NCBI RefSeq assembly: GCF_001418325.1
Contig: NZ_LIPN01000234.1
Location: forward strand, 1-49,044
Direction of reading: 5' to 3'
From: Streptomyces atriruber
Lineage (GTDB): Bacteria > Actinomycetota > Actinomycetes > Streptomycetales > Streptomycetaceae
Length of the DNA: 49,044 bases
Below, piece by piece: positions 24,939-32,846 of the stretch. The position numbers were made by a program, and so were the translations under genes. Numbering within the stretch: position 1 is the first letter of the stretch; the number at the start of each line of letters is the position of its first letter. The notes beneath the pieces are model-generated. The model had not been told where the DNA came from. It did not search any database and worked only from the letters and a program-made list of their open reading frames with translations.

Positions 24939-25508
24939 GGCGTCGTCCCTTTCGTCCGCAACGGGTGGTCGGCCCACAGTGACGCGAGCCGCATCCGCCC
25001 ACAAGGACGTGAAGTAGTCGGCCGATTACAACGGGTTGCGCAAGAAGTCGCGTTGACATCCGTCACACCAGGCACGCCGCGCCACCTGAGACCCGGCACC
25101 CGGCCCGCGGTGACCCGCGCCCGGCCTCGCCCGGCAACCCCGATGCCCACGCAACCGATGAGCCGATCGGCCGCCGATCAGCCACATGTTCCTCTCCGGA
25201 CACCGGGCGGCCGGGCCCCGGCCGCCCGGTTGGCTGACAGCCCATTGTCCGCAATGGGCCTACGGAGCAAGGTCGGTGGCCATCCGGGCCGAGCACCACG
25301 CGTGACATCTCAGGAAGCCACCGGCAATGGTTGCCCGCTGCACGTGAGTACGGCACAAAAGCCCGCTGGAGCGCGCTGCCCCACTGATGCAACCGACGCA
25401 TCCGCACCGTGGACGGCACGCGACGCATTGACCCCCGGGGCTCCACGGTGTTGCCTCCCCTTCTCCAGCGCTCCACGTCGTCGACACAGGACTCAGCAGG
25501 AGGAACCG
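24939..25508. other. Divergent intergenic region, 570 bp, with hairpins
   Basis: This lies between the leftward propeller gene and the rightward TolB-like gene. It holds two adjacent hairpins (25203-25258, separate entry) and the AGGAGG site of the TolB-like gene near 25498-25503. Frames spanning it have no supporting motifs. It may contain promoters for both flanking genes; no clear -35/-10 pair was found. Confidence 0.45.
25203..25258. repeat. Two adjacent hairpins in a divergent region
   Basis: CCGGGCGGCCGGG (25203-25215) and CCCGGCCGCCCGG (25217-25229) form a perfect 13-bp inverted repeat with one central base. Twelve bases on, CCCATTG-TCCG-CAATGGG (25241-25258) forms a second perfect stem. 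They lie between divergent genes, so they are not ordinary terminators of either neighbour. Confidence 0.6.
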
Positions 25509-26855
25509 ATGACCGTTCGCCGGTGCGTGACAGCCGCCGCCTGCACCGCACTCGCCGCGCTCTGCGCCGCCGCCGGTCTCCCTCCCACAGGCACTTCCGC
25601 CTCCGCCGCCGCCGCGCCCCGCACCGAACGCGTGAGCCTCGGCGTGGCCGGTGCCGAGAGCAACGCCGCTTCCACCAACCCCTCCATCAGCGCCGACGGC
25701 CGCTACGTCGCCTTCGTCTCGGAGTCCCGCAACCTGGTCGCGAACGACACCAACGGCACGCCCGACGCCTTCGTCCGGGACATGCTCACCGGCAAGACGG
25801 AGCGCGTCAGCGTCAAGAGCAACGGCAAGGCGAGCCACGGTGTCGTACGGGAGGTCTCGCTCAGCCCCGACGGGCGGTACGTGGTCTTCACCTCCACCGC
25901 CGACGATCTCGTGAGCGGCGACCCCAACGACCTCGACGACGTCTTCCTGCACGATCGCAGCACCGGCAGAACGCAGCGGATCAGCCCCACGGGCGCGTCC
26001 TACGACGGGCTGCGCAGCCTCCTGACGTACGGCCCGGTGGTCAGCGGGGACGGCCGCCACGTCGCGTACGCCTCGGGCGCCGAGGATCTCGTGGCGGGTG
26101 ACGCCAACAAGCGGGACGACGTCTTTCTGTACGACCGGAAGACGAAGAAGACGGAGCTGGCGCAGCTCACGAACGCGGGCGGACACGGCGAAGGGGATGC
26201 GTACGAACCGGCGTTCGCGGGCGGCTCCGGCGGTCGGTACCTCGCCTTCACCTCCAACACCACCGACCTGGCGGGCGTGGAGGACCATGCGTCCGCGACG
26301 GACGTCTTCCTGCGCGACCGCGAGAAGGGCACCACGGAGCTCATCAGCATCCCGCACGGCTACAACCGCAAGACCCCGTCCTGGGGCGCGTCCCTCAGCG
26401 GCGACGCCCGCTTCGTGGCGTTCACTTCGGCCTCCAGGGTGCTCCGCCCCGAAGGACCGGCTCCGACCGGTGCGCACAACGTCTTCCTCTACGACCGCGA
26501 GTCGAAGCGCATGCGGCTGGTCGGCGCCGCCCAGGACGGCACGCCTGCCGACGCGGGCAGCGACGACGTCTCACTGAGCGGCGACGGACGCTTCGCGGCG
26601 TTCACCTCCGCCGCCTCCAACCTCACCCCCGATGCCGACGACAGCAGCGCCGACGTCTTCCTGCGCGACATGGTGACCGGCGAGGTGCGCCTCGTCAGCG
26701 TCGAGAGCGAGCCGGTGTCCGAGGACACCATGCCGGGGCGGCGGACCGGCGTCACCGACGGCGGCGGCGCGGTGGTGTTCGACTCCCCGGCCGGGAACCT
26801 CGTGCCCGGCGACACGAACGGCACGGCCGACGTCTTTCTGCGCCGTCTGCGCTGA
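25509..26855 (+). CDS. Secreted TolB-like (PD40) seven-bladed beta-propeller protein
   Basis: 448 aa from ATG 25509 with AGGAGG upstream. A signal peptide spans ~1-36 (VTAAACTALAALCAAAGLPP, cleavage near SAAAA). Seven repeats of the type SxDGRYVAFxSxxxxLVxxD, DVFxRDxxTGxTxRVS follow, e.g. ISADGRYVAFVSESRNLV, LSPDGRYVVFTSTADDLV, LSGDGRFAAFTSAASNLT. This is the WD40-like PD40/TolB propeller. It is probably an extracellular binding protein of unknown ligand. Its stop abuts that of the sigma factor gene with no gap (TGATCA). Confidence 0.85.
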   Translation: MTVRRCVTAAACTALAALCAAAGLPPTGTSASAAAAPRTERVSLGVAGAESNAASTNPSISADGRYVAFVSESRNLVANDTNGTPDAFVRDMLTGKTERVSVKSNGKASHGVVREVSLSPDGRYVVFTSTADDLVSGDPNDLDDVFLHDRSTGRTQRISPTGASYDGLRSLLTYGPVVSGDGRHVAYASGAEDLVAGDANKRDDVFLYDRKTKKTELAQLTNAGGHGEGDAYEPAFAGGSGGRYLAFTSNTTDLAGVEDHASATDVFLRDREKGTTELISIPHGYNRKTPSWGASLSGDARFVAFTSASRVLRPEGPAPTGAHNVFLYDRESKRMRLVGAAQDGTPADAGSDDVSLSGDGRFAAFTSAASNLTPDADDSSADVFLRDMVTGEVRLVSVESEPVSEDTMPGRRTGVTDGGGAVVFDSPAGNLVPGDTNGTADVFLRRLR

Positions 26856-28058
26856 TCAAGGCCGAGGGTCCGCGGCGCGGTCTCCGCCGGCCTTCGACGG
26901 GCCCCCGCCCCGGCGCGCGTTGAGCCGGGCGGCCTGGCGGGTCAGGTGGGCGCGCTCCGCGAGGTTCGTGGCCTTCGCGGCCGCGTCCGTGTAGAGCCGC
27001 GCCGCGACCGTCGGGTCCCCGTCGCGCTCGTGGAGGTAGGCCGCCACGGCGGTGTGGCGGGGCAGGGAGTCGTCCAGCGCCGCCAGTGCCGCGAGGCCCG
27101 CGCGCGGGCCGTCCGCCTCGCCGACCGCCACCGCTCGGTTCAGCCGGACGACCGGGCTGTCGGTCAGGGCCGCGAGCTCGTCGTACCACTCGACGATCTG
27201 CACCCAGTCGGTCTCCTCCGCGGTGGGCGCGTCGGCATGGAGTGCCGCGATGGCGGCCTGGGCCTGGAACTCGCCGAGCCGGTCGCGGGAGAGCGCCGTC
27301 TGCAGGATCCCGATGCCCTCGGCGATCGCCCGGGTGTCCCACCGGCTCCGGTCCTGCTCGGCGAGCGGCACCAGACTGCCGTCGGGTGCGGTCCGCGCGG
27401 CGCGTCGGGCGTGGTGGAGCAGCATGAGGGCGAGCAGCCCCGCCACCTCGGGGTGGTCGATCGCGGCGGCGAGCTGCCGGGCGAGCCGGATGGCCTCGGC
27501 GGCGAGGTCGACGTCGCCGGAGTAGCCCTCGTTGAAGACCAGGTAGAGGACGCGCAGCACGGTGGCGACATCGCCGGGCCGGTCGAGCCGCACGCCGGAC
27601 ACGGTGCGCTTGGCCCGGCTGATGCGCTGCGCCATGGTCGCCTCGGGCACCAGGTAGGCCCGGGCGATCTGGCGGGTGGTGAGTCCGCCGACGGCGCGCA
27701 GCGTGAGCGCGACGGCGGACGACGGCGTCAGCGACGGGTGAGCGCACAGGAAGTAGAGCTGGAGGGTGTCGTCCGTGGCGGGTGCGGGGCCCGGCGCGGG
27801 TTCCTCGTCGACCAGGTCCTCGCGCCGACGGCGGGACGCGTCCGCCCGGGTCGCGTCGAGGAACCGGCGCCAGGCCACGGTGACCAGCCAGCCCTTCGGG
27901 TCCCGTGGCATGTCGCCCGGCCAGACACGGACCGCCTCGACCAGCGCGTCCTGCACGGCGTCCTCGGCCGCCGCGAAGTCAGCTCCGCGGCGGACGAGGA
28001 TTCCGAGCACGCTCGGGGTGAGGCTTCGGAGCAGGGCCTCGTTCACTTCCGGTGTCAC
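26856..28058 (-). CDS. ECF sigma factor with C-terminal TPR-like extension (ECF42 type)
   Basis: 400 aa from GTG 28058, which overlaps the YciI/DGPF gene stop by 4 nt (GTGA). The N-terminal sigma2 part (AAAEDAVQDALVEAVRVWP) and sigma4 part (GGLTTRQIARAYLVPEATMA) are followed by ~220 residues of helical repeats (FNEGYSGDVDLAAEAIRLAR, AQAAIAALHADAPTAEETDW, PVVRLNRAVAVGEADGPRAG). That extension plus a DGPF partner defines the ECF42 group. In Streptomyces venezuelae this extension is needed for activity. Signal and regulon are unknown. The downstream TolB-like gene converges with zero spacing. Confidence 0.9.
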   Translation of the reverse strand: MTPEVNEALLRSLTPSVLGILVRRGADFAAAEDAVQDALVEAVRVWPGDMPRDPKGWLVTVAWRRFLDATRADASRRRREDLVDEEPAPGPAPATDDTLQLYFLCAHPSLTPSSAVALTLRAVGGLTTRQIARAYLVPEATMAQRISRAKRTVSGVRLDRPGDVATVLRVLYLVFNEGYSGDVDLAAEAIRLARQLAAAIDHPEVAGLLALMLLHHARRAARTAPDGSLVPLAEQDRSRWDTRAIAEGIGILQTALSRDRLGEFQAQAAIAALHADAPTAEETDWVQIVEWYDELAALTDSPVVRLNRAVAVGEADGPRAGLAALAALDDSLPRHTAVAAYLHERDGDPTVAARLYTDAAAKATNLAERAHLTRQAARLNARRGGGPSKAGGDRAADPRP

Positions 28059-28462
28059 TCCGTGATGGTGGGCGGCTCGGCCATGAAGGGGCGCAGCTCC
28101 AGCCACTCGTGGATCGGCTTCCCGCCCGCGCCGGGGGCGGCCGACAGCTCCCCGGCCAGCTCGACGGCGCGCTCGTAGCTGTCGACGTCGATCACCATCC
28201 ACCCGGCGATGAGGTCCTTGGTCTCGGCGAACGGGCCGTCGGTGACCGGCGGGCGCCCCTCACCGTCGTACCGGACCCACGCCCCTTCGGGAGCGAGCGC
28301 CTGGCCGTCGACGAACTCGCCGGTCCCCTCCAGCCGGGCCGCGAAGTCCTGCATGTACTGGATGTGGGCCGAGATCTCCTCGGGCGTCCACTGGTCCATC
28401 GGCGTGCAGTTCACCGCCTCCGGAGCTCCGCGGTAGTGCTTGAGAAGCAGGTACTTGGCCAT
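28055..28462 (-). CDS. DGPF/YciI-family protein, ECF42 partner
   Basis: 135 aa from ATG 28462 (GAGGAGA upstream). The sequence shows the YciI dimeric ferredoxin-like fold and the name-giving motif VTDGPFAETKDLIAGWMV. DGPF proteins are the conserved neighbours and predicted targets of ECF42 sigma factors. Its molecular activity is unproven; a YciI-like or PhzB-like enzyme role has been suggested for the wider family. It is translationally coupled to the sigma gene, and an ECF42-type promoter lies upstream. Confidence 0.88.
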   Translation of the reverse strand: MAKYLLLKHYRGAPEAVNCTPMDQWTPEEISAHIQYMQDFAARLEGTGEFVDGQALAPEGAWVRYDGEGRPPVTDGPFAETKDLIAGWMVIDVDSYERAVELAGELSAAPGAGGKPIHEWLELRPFMAEPPTITE

Positions 28463-28523
28463 GGTGTTCTCCTCGGTGCCGGTGCGTCCCATTGTGGTCG
28501 CTCGGGGTCGCTCTCACTGCTGG

Positions 28524-28550
28524 GACGGAGCGGGCCACGGGTTCTCGACA
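28524..28550 (-). promoter_or_regulatory. Predicted ECF42-type promoter of the DGPF-sigma operon
   Basis: On the minus strand TGTCGA (28550-28545) is followed after 17 nt by CGTC (28527-28524), about 60 nt before the DGPF start codon. As I recall, ECF42 groups recognise TGTCGA at -35 and CGA/TC at -10, so this should be the autoregulatory promoter. Confidence 0.6.
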
Positions 28551-28588
28551 TCACCTGACGTCATCGGGGGAACTTTTTTCGGCGCCGC

Positions 28589-29800
28589 TCACACCCTGCT
28601 GAGCGGCGCGGCCGTACGCGTGCGGTGGGCGAGGCGCGCCTTGCGCGTGGCGACGTCGACCGTGTACGCCTCGACGGTCATGGCCCGCTCGGACACCTTC
28701 AGCACCATGAAGCCGTGCTCGGAGAAGTTCTGCCAGGTCGACGGGTGACCGAAGTGGGCCTTGCCGTCGCCTGCCTTGCCCGCGGCGCCGCACACGATCT
28801 GCCGGGTGCCGCCGGTGCGGGCGGTGGGCTCCAGGATCTGCAGCGTGTGGTCGTGCCCGGACAGGATCAGGTCGGCGCGCCCGCACACCACCTCCTCGTA
28901 CAGCTCCTTGAGGTGGATGCCACTGGTGTAGTGGCCGATGACGAACCCGTCGTACGAACCGGCGCTGCCGTGCTTGCCGTTGTTGAGGTACGGGTGGTGG
29001 CCGAGCACGATCTTCCAGCGGGCGCGCGATGCCTTGAGGGCGCTGTCCAGCCAGTTGCGCTGCTCGCGCATGTAGGGGCCGTTCCACCAGTAGTGCGGAT
29101 CGAGTTGCGCGACGTACGAGGAGACGGGGTTGGTGTCGATCGCGAAGAACTCGACGACCGGGTCGCTGTCGGCGGCGGCCGTGGCGGGCAGGGCGACGTT
29201 GTAGTAGCGGCTCGGCATGTACCAGCGGCGGGAGCCCTGCGCGTAGGTGACCTCGCGGTCGCCGCGCGACGGGTCGCCGCCGCTGCCCGGGATCAGCCCC
29301 GAGCAGTCGTGGTTGCCGAGGACCATCAGCCACGGCATGTCCAGACCGGAGTTGGGGTCCTCGAACTTGGTGCGGAACTCCGAGTCGTCGGCGGACTCGG
29401 GACCGTTCTCGTAGATGTTGTCGCCGAGGCCGACCGCGAGGCCGATGCCTTCGGCGCGGCACACCTCGCGGGCCGCGGCGGCCACCGCGTGCTGCGCCTC
29501 GTCGCCCGTACCGGCGTCGCCGGTGAGGAGCACCGCGTACTCGCCGGAGCGGTTCGGGCCGGTCGGCAGGGGGAACTTGCCGGTGCGGGCGGTGGCCGCG
29601 GCGGCGGTCTGCGTCCCGCCCTGCAGGACGGTCAGCGCCGCCGCCCCCGCCATCACGCCGCCCAGCACGGTCCGGCGCCGCGGTGCCCGCATCTCCCGGA
29701 CCCGCTCCCCCACCGGTCCTTCGGACAGCGCCGGGTCGGCCCGCAGCCACTGTTCTTCGGTCAGGTCCGCGCTCGGTGGTATCAGCTCGTCATCGCACAT
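28589..29800 (-). CDS. Exported calcineurin-like metallophosphoesterase
   Basis: 403 aa. A twin-arginine-like signal (RRRTVLGGVMAGAAALTVLQ) begins near residue 41; a start at the internal ATG 29692 would put it at the N-terminus and is a real alternative. Metal-site motifs of the purple acid phosphatase/calcineurin superfamily are present: LTGDAGTGD, GLGDNIYENG, MVLGNHDCSG, VLGHHPYLNNG, LSGHDHTLQ. It should hydrolyse phosphate esters outside the cell. It is the second exported phosphatase in the window, unrelated in sequence to PhoD. Confidence 0.85.
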   Translation of the reverse strand: MCDDELIPPSADLTEEQWLRADPALSEGPVGERVREMRAPRRRTVLGGVMAGAAALTVLQGGTQTAAAATARTGKFPLPTGPNRSGEYAVLLTGDAGTGDEAQHAVAAAAREVCRAEGIGLAVGLGDNIYENGPESADDSEFRTKFEDPNSGLDMPWLMVLGNHDCSGLIPGSGGDPSRGDREVTYAQGSRRWYMPSRYYNVALPATAAADSDPVVEFFAIDTNPVSSYVAQLDPHYWWNGPYMREQRNWLDSALKASRARWKIVLGHHPYLNNGKHGSAGSYDGFVIGHYTSGIHLKELYEEVVCGRADLILSGHDHTLQILEPTARTGGTRQIVCGAAGKAGDGKAHFGHPSTWQNFSEHGFMVLKVSERAMTVEAYTVDVATRKARLAHRTRTAAPLSRV

Positions 29801-29880
29801 GGAGGGTTTCTCTCACGGGAGGGCGGGCGGATGGTGGGGAACCGATGAACTCCTGGTGGACGAATGGACACGGATGATCT

Positions 29881-31782
29881 TCAGGCCGCCTCCACCACGT
29901 CCGTCGGGTCCACCGGGCCGCTGCCCTTGGCGAACTGCGTCCGGTACAGCTCGGCATACCGTCCGTCCAGGGCCAGCAGCTCGTCGTGCGTGCCGCGTTC
30001 GACGATCCGTCCGGCCTCGACGACGAGGATCTGGTCGGCGGACCGCACGGTGGAGAGCCGGTGGGCGATCACCACGGCGGTGCGGCCTTCGAGCGCCTCG
30101 CCCAGTGCTTCCTGGACCGCGGCCTCGGAGGTGTTGTCGAGGTGCGCCGTCGCCTCGTCGAGGATGACGACCCGCTGGCCCGCGAGGAGCAGCCGCGCGA
30201 TGGTCATCCGCTGGCGCTCGCCGCCGGAGAGCCGGTATCCGCGCTCCCCGACGACCGTGTCCAGACCGTCGGGCAGCGAGCGTACGAGGTCTTCGAGGCG
30301 CGAGCGCCGCAGTACGTCCCACAGCTCGTCCTCGCTCGCGCCGGGCCGGGCGAGGAGCAGGTTGTCGCGGACGGACTCGTGGAAGAGGTGGCCGTCCTGC
30401 GTGACCATGCCCAGCGTGGCCCGCATGGACTCGGCGGACAGGTCCCGCACGTCGACGCCCCCGATCCGCACGGCGCCCCCGTCGGTGTCGTACAGGCGCG
30501 GCAGGAGCTGCGCGATGGTCGACTTGCCCGCTCCGGACGAGCCGACGAGTGCGACGGTCTGGCCGGGCTCGGCGCGGAAGGAGAGTCCGTGCAGGACCTC
30601 GTCGCCGCCGCGGGTGTCGAGCGAGGCGACCTCTTCGAGGGAGGCGAGGGAGACCTTGTCGGCGGCCGGGTAGCCGAACCGGACGTCGTCGAACTCGATG
30701 GCGACGGGCCCTTCGGGCACCGGCACCGCGTCCTTCTTCTCTTCGATGAGGGGCTTCAGGTCGAGCACCTCGAAGACCCGCTCGAAGCTGACGAGGGCGC
30801 TCATCACCTCGACCCGCGCGCCTGCCAGTGAGGTCAGCGGCGCGTAGAGCCGGGTGAGCAGCAGGGCCAGCGAGACGACGGCGCCCGCCTTCAGGGATCC
30901 TTCCAGCGCGAAGTACCCCCCGAGGCCGTACACGAGCGCCAGCGCGAGGGCCGACACCAGGGTGAGGGCGGTGATGAACGCGGACTGCGCCATGGCGGTG
31001 CGTACGCCGATGTCCCGCACCCGGTGGGCGCGTGCGGCGAACTCCGCCGACTCGTCGCCGGGGCGGCCGAACAGCTTGATGAGGGTGGCGCCCGGCGCCG
31101 AGAAGCGCTCCGTCATCCGTGTGCCCATGGCGGCGTTGTGGTGCGCGGCCTCGCGCTGGAGCTTGGCCATCCGCGTCCCCATCCGGCGTGCGGGCACGAC
31201 GAAGACCGGCAGCAGCACCAGCGCGAGCAGGGTGATCTGCCAGGAGAGCGTCAGCATGACGACGAGGGTCAGGAGCAGCGTCACGACGTTCCCGACGACG
31301 CCGGACAGGGTGTTGCTGAACGCGCGCTGTGCGCCGACCACGTCGTTGTTGAGCCGGCTGACGAGCGCGCCCGTGCGGGTGCGGGTGAAGAACGCGACGG
31401 GCATGCGCTGGACGTGGTCGAAGACGGCGGTGCGCAGATCGAGGATGAGCCCTTCGCCGAGGTTCGCCGACAGCCATCGGCTCAGCAGCCCGAGACCTGC
31501 CTCCGCGAGGGCGATCGCGGCGATCACCAAGGCGTAGCGGACCACGGTCGAGGAGTCGGAGCCCGATACGATGGCGGTCACGACATTGCCTGCGAGCACG
31601 GGTGTTGCCACGGCGAGCAGTGCGGTGACGATGCTCAGCAGCACGAACTGCCAGATGCGTCGACGGTGGGGCCGCGCGAAGGTGCCGATGCGGCGCAGTG
31701 TGGCCCGGGCGAAGGGGCGGCGGTCCTGCTGGGCGTGCATGACGCTGTACATCTGCGTCCATGCGGTCGTTTCCATGCTCAT
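29881..31782 (-). CDS. ABC exporter (fused permease-ATPase) with SoxR-type promoter
   Basis: 633 aa half-transporter: six membrane helices (~45-330), then an ATPase with Walker A ALVGSSGAGKSTIAQLL, Q-loop MVTQDGHLF, signature LSGGERQRM, Walker B VVILDEATAHLD and H-loop VVIAHRLS. A homodimer should export small hydrophobic molecules. ATG 31782 lies 7 nt after the -10 hexamer of a SoxR-like promoter, so the mRNA is probably leaderless, which also explains the lack of a Shine-Dalgarno. In Streptomyces coelicolor one of the few SoxR targets (SCO7008) is an ABC transporter induced by the strain's own redox-active antibiotic; this is a likely counterpart. Confidence 0.9.
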   Translation of the reverse strand: MSMETTAWTQMYSVMHAQQDRRPFARATLRRIGTFARPHRRRIWQFVLLSIVTALLAVATPVLAGNVVTAIVSGSDSSTVVRYALVIAAIALAEAGLGLLSRWLSANLGEGLILDLRTAVFDHVQRMPVAFFTRTRTGALVSRLNNDVVGAQRAFSNTLSGVVGNVVTLLLTLVVMLTLSWQITLLALVLLPVFVVPARRMGTRMAKLQREAAHHNAAMGTRMTERFSAPGATLIKLFGRPGDESAEFAARAHRVRDIGVRTAMAQSAFITALTLVSALALALVYGLGGYFALEGSLKAGAVVSLALLLTRLYAPLTSLAGARVEVMSALVSFERVFEVLDLKPLIEEKKDAVPVPEGPVAIEFDDVRFGYPAADKVSLASLEEVASLDTRGGDEVLHGLSFRAEPGQTVALVGSSGAGKSTIAQLLPRLYDTDGGAVRIGGVDVRDLSAESMRATLGMVTQDGHLFHESVRDNLLLARPGASEDELWDVLRRSRLEDLVRSLPDGLDTVVGERGYRLSGGERQRMTIARLLLAGQRVVILDEATAHLDNTSEAAVQEALGEALEGRTAVVIAHRLSTVRSADQILVVEAGRIVERGTHDELLALDGRYAELYRTQFAKGSGPVDPTDVVEAA

Positions 31783-31789
31783 ACAGGGA

Positions 31790-31820
31790 ACGTTAGAACC
31801 TCAACTAAACTTGAGGTCAA
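31790..31820 (-). promoter_or_regulatory. SoxR box within a 19-bp-spacer promoter
   Basis: Read on the minus strand: -35 TTGACC (31820-31815), 19-bp spacer, -10 TAACGT (31795-31790). The spacer holds the palindrome ACCTCAA-GTTTAG-TTGAGGT (31817-31798). A 19-bp spacer with a centred CCTCAA/TTGAGG palindrome is the hallmark of MerR-family SoxR promoters. Confidence 0.85.
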
Positions 31821-31823
31821 GCC

Positions 31824-31844
31824 CCCTGCCCGTACCGGACAGGG
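31824..31844. terminator. Hairpin after the GNAT gene
   Basis: CCCTGCCCG-TAC-CGGACAGGG pairs at 8 of 9 positions. It lies downstream of the leftward GNAT gene (stop 31917) and just upstream of the SoxR promoter, so it may insulate that promoter from read-through. Confidence 0.5.
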
Positions 31845-31916
31845 CTTTCACCCGCCTTTCGCCGGTTCGCGCTTCGGCTGTCCGCCCCTTGGCCCGCCCG
31901 TCCCTCCGTCTCCCGG

Positions 31917-32774
31917 CTAGCCGAGTTCGAGCGACGTGGTGCCGAAGACCCGGTCCGCGGCGTAGTCCCTGATCGGGCCCGTGTACATACGGGCCGTGTC
32001 GAAGGTGGGCTTCATGCCGCGGGCCTCGGCGAGCGCCACGGCCTCCGGGTTGGACTCGGGCACGTCCATCGCGACGGGCGCCCCGTCCGCGTCGGCCGCC
32101 AGTGCGTCCATGAGTGCCTCGGCGTCGGCGCGGGTGTCGGCGAAGAGCGGCCCGATGCGGCGGGCGTCACGGCCCTGGCGGATCACTCCGTACCCGGTCA
32201 GGCGTCCGTCGACGATACGGGCGAGCGCGCGGTGGCCCGGGGCGGCGAGCCAGGACTCCAGGAAGCGGGGCCGGTCCGCGGGCAGGCATGCGCTGTCGTA
32301 CGCCATGAGAGCCCGCAGGCCCGCCGCCTCGACGGGGCGCACGTACCGGTCGGGCACGTCGACCGCGGGCAGCGGGCCGGTGTAGCGCAGCGTCCCGTGC
32401 CGCCGCTCGAAGCCGGATCGGCGGTAGTTGTCCTGCTGGGCCGGTACGCCGTCCAGGCCCACGACGCGGTCCCCGGCGTGGGCGAGTCCCGCCTGCCAGG
32501 TGGCGAGGCCCAGGCCGCGGCCCCGCAGGTCGGGGCGGACCAGGTAGTGACCGAGAAAGGCGTAGTCCTGCCCGTAGTTGACCACGGAGATCGCGGAGGC
32601 CGGTTCGCCGTCCAGGCGCCCCAGAAAGAAACCGTCGGGGTCCTGCGCGTGGAACGAGGGGGCGTCGCCGAGGCCGGGGTTCCAGCCCTCGTCCGCCGCC
32701 CAGCCCGTCACCACTCGCCAGTCGTCGAGCGTCGCCCGTGAGATCACGAGCCGCCCGGGGGCCGAATCCGTCAT
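31917..32774 (-). CDS. GNAT family N-acetyltransferase, two-domain
   Basis: 285 aa. ATG follows GAGAAGGG. The first domain holds the acetyl-CoA loop VRPDLRGRGLGLATWQAGL (R/Q-x-x-G-x-G/A). The second is a degenerate GNAT-like domain (GYGVIRQGRDARRIGPLFAD). This two-domain layout with YGQDYAFLGHYLV is common in actinobacteria. The acceptor substrate is unknown. It is transcribed in the same direction as the ABC exporter but separated from it by a hairpin and that gene's own promoter. Confidence 0.82.
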   Translation of the reverse strand: MTDSAPGRLVISRATLDDWRVVTGWAADEGWNPGLGDAPSFHAQDPDGFFLGRLDGEPASAISVVNYGQDYAFLGHYLVRPDLRGRGLGLATWQAGLAHAGDRVVGLDGVPAQQDNYRRSGFERRHGTLRYTGPLPAVDVPDRYVRPVEAAGLRALMAYDSACLPADRPRFLESWLAAPGHRALARIVDGRLTGYGVIRQGRDARRIGPLFADTRADAEALMDALAADADGAPVAMDVPESNPEAVALAEARGMKPTFDTARMYTGPIRDYAADRVFGTTSLELG

Positions 32775-32846
32775 CGCTGCACCCTTCTCGATCCGACACG
32801 GTGGGCCGTGGGGAACCGCACCGGGTGCATCCTGCCCGAGCTGACG

